From Capitulum mitella (Eukaryota; Arthropoda; Thecostraca; Pollicipedomorpha; Pollicipedidae), in the NCBI GenBank assembly GCA_030062745.1, contig CP099851.1, positions 7,008,393 to 7,072,392 of the forward strand: a stretch of DNA of 64,000 nucleotides. The letters are read 5' to 3'. Under the pieces are notes generated by a model. It did no database searches. It had not been told where the DNA came from and saw only the letters and a list, made by a program, of their open reading frames with translations. Position 1 is the first letter of the stretch. Each line of letters starts with the position of its first letter. Position numbers and translations under genes: made by a program. Of the stretch, positions 58,619-64,000 are shown in pieces.

Positions 58619-60173
58619 TTGTTAAAACTGCTCAACATTTGCTTGAGCATTGTGTTATTATTAGGAATGTGTGGGAAAGAATCGCTACAACAGTTAATCT
58701 GGGTCGTATGTGGTGGCAACACGCTTGAGGGCTCCTTGTGTCCCAAGCCTGCTCGGTGCATCTCTTGCGACTCTGTCGAACACGCCACGAAGTCAAAGAC
58801 ATGTCCCGTCTGTCTGACAGAAAAGGGCATTTGTGAGCTCAAGGCAAGAACGAATATTTCCTATCCCAAAGCACGGCGTCAGATACAGTCAGAGAAAAAC
58901 CAAAATCAGGACATGTATGCTCAAGTCGCAATCAAAAAGCATTATCTCTTCGTCTACTCAGACTGATGGCATCCCACAGCTTCCTCCACTTCAGCTCTTA
59001 AGCGTCAATGTCGCGCGTATAGTTTTGTCGACTCCCAGTCCAGTCGGTGCACGCAACGACTGGAACACAGGAAGAGGCTGGTGCAAAAAAGCCTGCGCAA
59101 AGGACACCGACAGCTGCACCCGCAACTCCAGGACAGGTTCTGCTCAGGAGATCACCGCAGCCTACGTTCCAGTCACATTCACCACCACACCACCCCGATG
59201 CTGCGGCTCAACCGCGGACTCTGCGGACGGACACTCAACCCCCGTCGCCCCGTCCCGGCCCCTGTCGATCTCGGGGCCGCCCATCCCTGAATCCCATCAG
59301 GGATTCAGGCCCTTTCAGGGCCTGAATCCATCCCTGAAAGGGCCATCCCTGAAAGGGCTTGAATCCCTGAATCCCTGTAAGGGGCCTGAATCCCTTTCAG
59401 GGATTCAGGCCCTTTACAGGTCCTTTCAGGGATTCAGAACATCTTTAGCTAACTCCCATCCAATGCCATTTTTTTCCAGGAGACAGGGTTTCTCCCTTCG
59501 GTTCTACGAAACAATAAAGACCTCTGTTCCACTATGGAATTGTGTTTTAGTTAGCAAAGGGGCCGAAATCAAACTTTTAGTAATGTCTAACATTATATGT
59601 TCACAGGAAACACACTTCCTCACAGACGACCCGTACGACTTCAGTCTACCCGGGCACTCTGTTCACAAACGTGATGACGTTCACAGACGCCATGGTGGAG
59701 CTGCCATCTATGTTTCAAACAAAATACCTCGCAGACAGCTATCGGTCCACACACGCCTTCCAAAGATCATCTGCACCGCTCTTATTTCAAACCGCCGTAT
59801 CAGTGTATATTCTCTGTATCTCCCCACAGGCGTACCTTTTTGTCTTCAAGGCCTACATAACCACACTGATCAACTCCCACCGCCATTTATCATATGTTCG
59901 GACGTCAACCGCAAACATTTTCTTTGGGGGGCTGGCCGATGCGATAGAGGAGGACTAGTCTATGAACAACTCATAAGAATTAACGCTTTACATGTCTTGA
60001 ATAACGGTCCCCCGACACGGTTGGATGAATTCTCTGGACTTGTCCCACACACTGATATCTCGCTGTGTTCAAGCGGTTTAGCTTTTTTCCTTTCACAGGA
60101 AATTGAAAATGACCTTCTTTCTAGTGACCACTTCCCGACAACAGTTCAATACGTTGACAGTGCTACTGACTAA
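58619..60173 (+). pseudogene. Jockey-like LINE, ORF1 zinc knuckle and ORF2 endonuclease (5' segment)
   Basis: The first frame (58619-58966) ends an ORF1: a zinc knuckle CISCDSVEHATKSKTC (CX2CX4HX6C) after CPKPAR, then KARTNISYPKARR, the usual end of gag-like ORF1 in Jockey/I-type LINEs. A second frame (58833-60173, 446 codons) contains the ORF2 apurinic-type endonuclease from about 59580. Landmarks are SQETHF, PGHSVHKRDD, RRHGGAAIYVSNKIP, YSLYLPTGVPF, FIICSDVNRKH (GDFNAH-type), TDISLCSSGLA and SSDHFP. Expected catalytic residues are visible (E in QETH, D and N in SDVN, D-H in SDH). Between the two domains lies an unusual palindrome cluster (59280-59450). The RT portion is displaced beyond the family B insertion at 60214-61406. 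The left end of the element was not found. Confidence 0.8.
59280..59450. repeat. Cluster of short palindromic words inside the LINE
   Basis: TCAGGGATTCAGG, CCCTGAATCC, CCCTTTCAGGG and CCCTGAAAGGG alternate in both orientations about a dozen times within 170 bp. Several stem-loops could form. The unit length is irregular, so it is not a simple tandem array. Confidence 0.85.
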
Positions 60174-60209
60174 CACGTCTGTAATGCGATGCTCCAGCAG
60201 GATGAATCA

Positions 60210-61410
60210 TTAACCTGCGTACGACCGTCGGTCCGTAACAATCATGCGCGACTGGGGCGGGGGGCTACTGGCCGCCCCCCGTCTAACTCGCGAACGGTTG
60301 ATCGCACCATAAAAATAAGCACACCGTTGGAAAGCTTATGACGGGTACAGCTCGAAACTGGTCTCATTTTTAGTTGTAGATAATATGTAAGCAATTTACG
60401 TCCTATATATGTTTTCTCATAGCCGACTGCATGAGACCGAGAAATGGCCTGAATCTCAAGGGCTGTGACTAATAACGCATAAACAATGGCACCAGCGCAC
60501 AAGTAAAGATTCGCAAGTGCCGATACACATCTTATTTCTCAGATTTGTTAAATATATACGCCGAAACGTCGAGCTAAAGGCACGGCAAATCTCGCGCCGG
60601 TTGTCCGCGTGCGCCGCAGCCGTATGCAGTAACAAACTGACAACTAATATTAGCGTTCCTTTATTTTTGCGAAAAAAGCCTATCCACGTAAATTTCATTG
60701 ATCTTACTGGTTCTTGTGATGGTTTTCCATGCTTAAATTTTGGGAAAATTCATGAGTTACCTATCTACACAACTGGTGGAGCTTTATTCGCGAGAGCCTG
60801 TTTGTTTACAAAATATGTTACTTTTTCAATTTTTTTGAGTTTCCTGTTATTACTTCCGTCTGTGCACGCTAGTTCTGCCATTTTCCACCCATTCTGAGTA
60901 ATTCATCGCTAATTTTGGCGGTGGCACATTTTGGCTTACTACAGTTATTCGTGACCTGGCCTCAGGTCAATGGCTGGAAGTCATTGATACTTTGCCCAAT
61001 GACGGTAACTAGATGTCTGCTTCACTCAGCACTAAAAATGTTATGAAATATTCCGTCAGTTTCCGAAAAAACGACGACATGTCTTAGAAATGGGCTTGAC
61101 CTTAGGTCAATGACCTGGAAAATTCCAAAAAATCTGAGATGGGAGATTTGTTGCGTCTATCAGGATCACTAATCCCTGAAAGTATTATTGAAATATCTTG
61201 TTTTCCGAAAAAAGTTAGAGGGCGCTAAACTTTTTTAGACATAGGTCTGTTTGACCTGACCTGACCTGAAATCAAGATTTTGACACAAGATGTAAAAATG
61301 ATGACGCAATAGGTACACAAAGTTTCGTGACTCTGTGTTTGTTTATTTTCTCGCAATCCCAGAAAAACCTCAGGGGGCTGTCAACAGCCCCCCAGTCGGA
61401 AGCGGGTTAA
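60210..61410 (-). mobile_element. Family B TTAA element inserted in LINE ORF2
   Basis: TTAA at 60210-60213 and 61407-61410. The left end is CCTGCGTACGACCGTCGG with a GGGGCGGGGGGCTACTGGCC..CCCC palindrome. The right end is CTCAGGGGGCTGTCAACAGCCCCC, then AGTCGGAAGCGGG. The interior is colinear with the other B copies in minus orientation. It interrupts the Jockey-like LINE between its endonuclease and RT regions. Confidence 0.85.
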
Positions 61411-62229
61411 AAAAGCTGACTGGAACTCTTTCTGAGCCGAGTGTCAAATCGCCGTGCAATTCACCGATGTTGGCTCTGCCTGCATAAAAGTACTAGAATC
61501 GATTATTTCTGCTGCGCGAGGCCATATCCCAACATCCAAGCCAAAGGCGAAATACGGGTGTCCTTGAGCGTCTGACGCCTGCAAGCAGGCAATGGCAGCA
61601 CGAAAAAGAGTTCCAAATGGCTTTCGTCCCAACATAGACAACCCCACTACTCTCCTTGGCTACAAAAAGGAAACAGCCAAAGCTACACGAATTATTGGAG
61701 AAACTAAGCGGCGCAGTTGGCTGAAGGTTCTGAATAAATTCACTACCTCCACATCCTTGCACAAATTATGGGATACTGCTCGAAGTTTTATGCACAAAAA
61801 CAATTTCCAGCGTTCTTTTACAGGTCTAAAAATCCAAGGAATCCAGGTAGAACTTAGGTAGCTGGTCCAAACGTAGTGGCCAGTCACCTAGGTCAGTTTT
61901 ATTCCCAACTGTCGTCCTCCATGAACTACGACTCATGCTTTCGTATTCAAGATGCTCTTATGACAAGCAAGATGCCGGACTTTGATCTCGATTCAACCAA
62001 CACAGACTTATACAATAGTCTTCTTTCTTTACACGAGCAGAATTCATCCACAGATTATTCAGCTCCAACATCGGTTGGCCTGGACCTCATTCACCACGAA
62101 TTTTTTAAGCAGCTTGACGACACCCAGAAAACAGACTCCATACCTGAAATATGTCTGGACACACAGCGAAGTCGCCACGGCTTGAAAATACGCCTTTGTG
62201 GTTCCTATTTGAACTCGGCACAGTGTTGA
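61411..62229 (+). pseudogene. Jockey-like LINE ORF2, linker and RT start (3' segment)
   Basis: It resumes the LINE of 58619-60173: KKADWNSF directly follows the family B element, matching the KADW motif that starts the linker in Jockey-type ORF2. SIISAARGHIP comes next, then (61592-61861) TTLLGYKKETAKATRIIGE and RRSWLKVLNKF, and (61876-62229) GLDLIHHEFFKQLDD. At about 62145-62200, in a shifted frame, there is YVWTHSEVATA, a TGA where tryptophan is expected, then KYAFVVPI, the first conserved RT block. Homology ends near 62220, so the catalytic RT core is missing. Stops and at least one frameshift make this a dead, 3'-truncated copy. Confidence 0.75.
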
Positions 62230-63485
62230 CTAGAGTGTTGTTGTACCCGCAACTCTCTGGGGTGTCAAAAAGGGCACTCCTGCTTCCTCCGGATCAAATG
62301 GTCGGATCTGAACCGACCTGCCACCAATCGATAAATCTGACTCTTGCGATTCAGAAAATGCTATGTTAGCCCTGGTCACATGGCTGGTGACGTCACGAGT
62401 CACGTAAAACGTATTACACGACGTCTGAAAAGCTCCCATCGGTCTGTACATTATAACGTCGGCAATACTGGTCTTAAAGCCTTGAAATGGGTATCAAAGG
62501 AAAGGTCACGATCTTTTGCATCAGAAGCATGGCAAAATGTCAAAAATGTCGGGTAAAGGTGAAATATTGCTCTTAATTTACATGCCAGAAATCGATAGTT
62601 ACTCGCAGCTATTTTGATCCACGTGACAAAAAGGACTGAAATGAAACCCTCTGATGATCAGTTTTGCATTGTCTGTTTTTCATTCAGTCAAGGTTAGTCT
62701 AGGTCAGGTCGGATAAAGCTGCATTACTCTTCCTGACAAAGAGCAATAAGGACTCGCTGGGATCTTTACCTGCGTCCAGTATGGAACTGGAGTAATGACT
62801 CGTGATAATAGAATCTGCGCTGTCTGCTCTTTATCGGGTCAAGGTCAAGCCAGGTCGGGACAGATAGCCGTTTTTCTTTTTCTTACTAGGAACAATAATA
62901 TCTGTTCACTGCTACTGAACGATCTTCCATAGGCAATGTTGTATTACATTTCGTTTTGATATCTGTCTATGACGTGACTTTACATAACGTTACGCGGCAT
63001 TTGGTGAACCTTGCTAAGATGCGCATATAGATTTTCTTGTCTTGCTTAAACGACAGGGAAGGTCAGCAGGAACCACTTCTATCACCCATCATGCAAATCA
63101 TGGGTGCATGATGGGACAGTCCAACTGTCATGTATGTGACCTAGCATGACCTCTAATGTTGATGTTTTACGGTTTTGTGTCCTTTTGAGGACCATGTTTT
63201 ATATCATTTAAAATAATTCATGCTTTATATTCGCGACAATTGTAACAAAAAACCAAGCATGTTCGCGTTACCGTCCGAAGAGGTGAAAACATTCATGCAA
63301 AGGTTCATTTATGACGTTATATCTCTATGATCTGACCAAGCATGACAATGATTTTGATGTTAAAATGTGTAAAATTGATTGGTAAACAGGTACTTAAAAT
63401 TTGGTTGGGCTGGCTTGAACGGTTTAGAAGTTATTCAAGAAAAATCGAAAGGGTGCCCTTTTTGACATCCCCAGGCGGTGTCGGG
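62230..63485. other. No recognised gene; scattered GGTCAAGGTCA words
   Basis: AT-rich. TCAAGGTTAGTCTAGGTCAGG (near 62690) and GGTCAAGGTCAAGCCAGGTC (near 62837) stand in loosely similar surroundings about 145 bp apart, suggesting an old duplication. No coding frame of interest. Confidence 0.4.
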
Positions 63486-63489
63486 TTAA

Positions 63490-64000
63490 CCCTATTCCCG
63501 GCAGGGGGGGCGGAATCCGCCCCCCCTCGGGTTTTTTGTTTGCCAATTCCAGGCTTTTTAACGCAGCTTCACGAAACTTGGTCACTTTTCCTAGCTATTC
63601 CTTCTACGCGCCGTGACACAATTTCGAAATTCTGTTTTACTCAGGGGCGGAGCCAGGCAACGTTTTTGGGAGGCACCTCAGGTCATTTTTGGCCATGTTG
63701 AGGGTAAAAGGAAAATGTCTGCCAAAAACAGAGTTTTTAAGATAGAACTTAAAACTTTATATGAATGTTTAGGTAAATAGTTGGGCAATGTGCATATGTA
63801 ATTTTGTTTATCTGAGGTCACTTTACAAGGTCAGGTCAAGGTCAAAAGTCAACATTTGTTTTTTCGCTATAATTTCGGCGCCGTTTTTTCAAATGCCAAA
63901 CCCGGAATATATATGACGTAGAAAAATGCCCTCTACTTGTGTACCAAGTTTCATCTTGATATCAGGTCGGGTCACGGAGCTATGATCTAAAATGTCCGTG
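63490..64000 (-). mobile_element. Family A TTAA element, cut by the window end
   Basis: TTAA at 63486-63489, then CCCTATTCCCGGCAGGGG, GGCGGAATCCGCC, and the family A 3' half in reverse. It continues past the window. Confidence 0.85.

Noticed and set aside
59280-59450. CRISPR-like array
   Set aside because: Unit lengths and spacings are irregular, the words occur in both orientations, and the context is a eukaryotic LINE.

Overview
The window reads as a repeat-dominated, gene-poor stretch of an invertebrate nuclear genome, most likely an arthropod and possibly a crustacean. The only convincing host gene is a divergent, single-exon chemosensory ionotropic receptor (43708-45666, minus), a family expanded in arthropods. 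Almost everything else recognisable is transposon: an intact-looking mariner, relics of four unrelated LINE segments, and many copies of two families of non-coding TTAA-flanked elements resembling piggyBac-type MITEs. They are called family A and family B here. No rRNA, intact tRNA, CRISPR or virus-derived element was recognised.

Layout. (1) Positions 384-13620 and 24844-38117 are reverse complements of each other, forming a giant inverted repeat with arms of about 13.2 kb around an 11.2-kb unique spacer (13621-24843). The arms match closely over long inner and middle blocks but are only about 95% identical near the outer edge. The right arm ends at a run of exactly 500 N (38118-38617), so the outer limit is hidden and an assembly fault must be excluded. 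The inner breakpoint cuts a LINE ORF1 that is continuous through the right junction and truncated at the left one. (2) The spacer holds two family A copies, several small tandem repeats, a fold-back element and the upstream part of that LINE ORF1. (3) After the gap, 38.6-43.6 kb holds a family B copy inserted in an older, inverted family B copy. (4) The receptor gene forms a GC-rich island at 43.7-45.7 kb. (5) From 47.1 kb to the end, A and B copies alternate with LINE relics. The mariner (48761-50097) sits in a B copy, and another B copy (60214-61406) splits a Jockey-like LINE ORF2.

How the parts relate. The nested insertions give a relative order: LINE relics and old B copies first, then younger B copies, then A and mariner. 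The A-in-B nest lies in both arms and so predates the inverted duplication. Families A and B share TTAA flanks, C-rich inverted termini, subterminal G-run/C-run palindromes and clusters of AGGTCA-type half-sites, although their interiors look unrelated. All family assignments rest on reading motifs by eye; no database search was possible.
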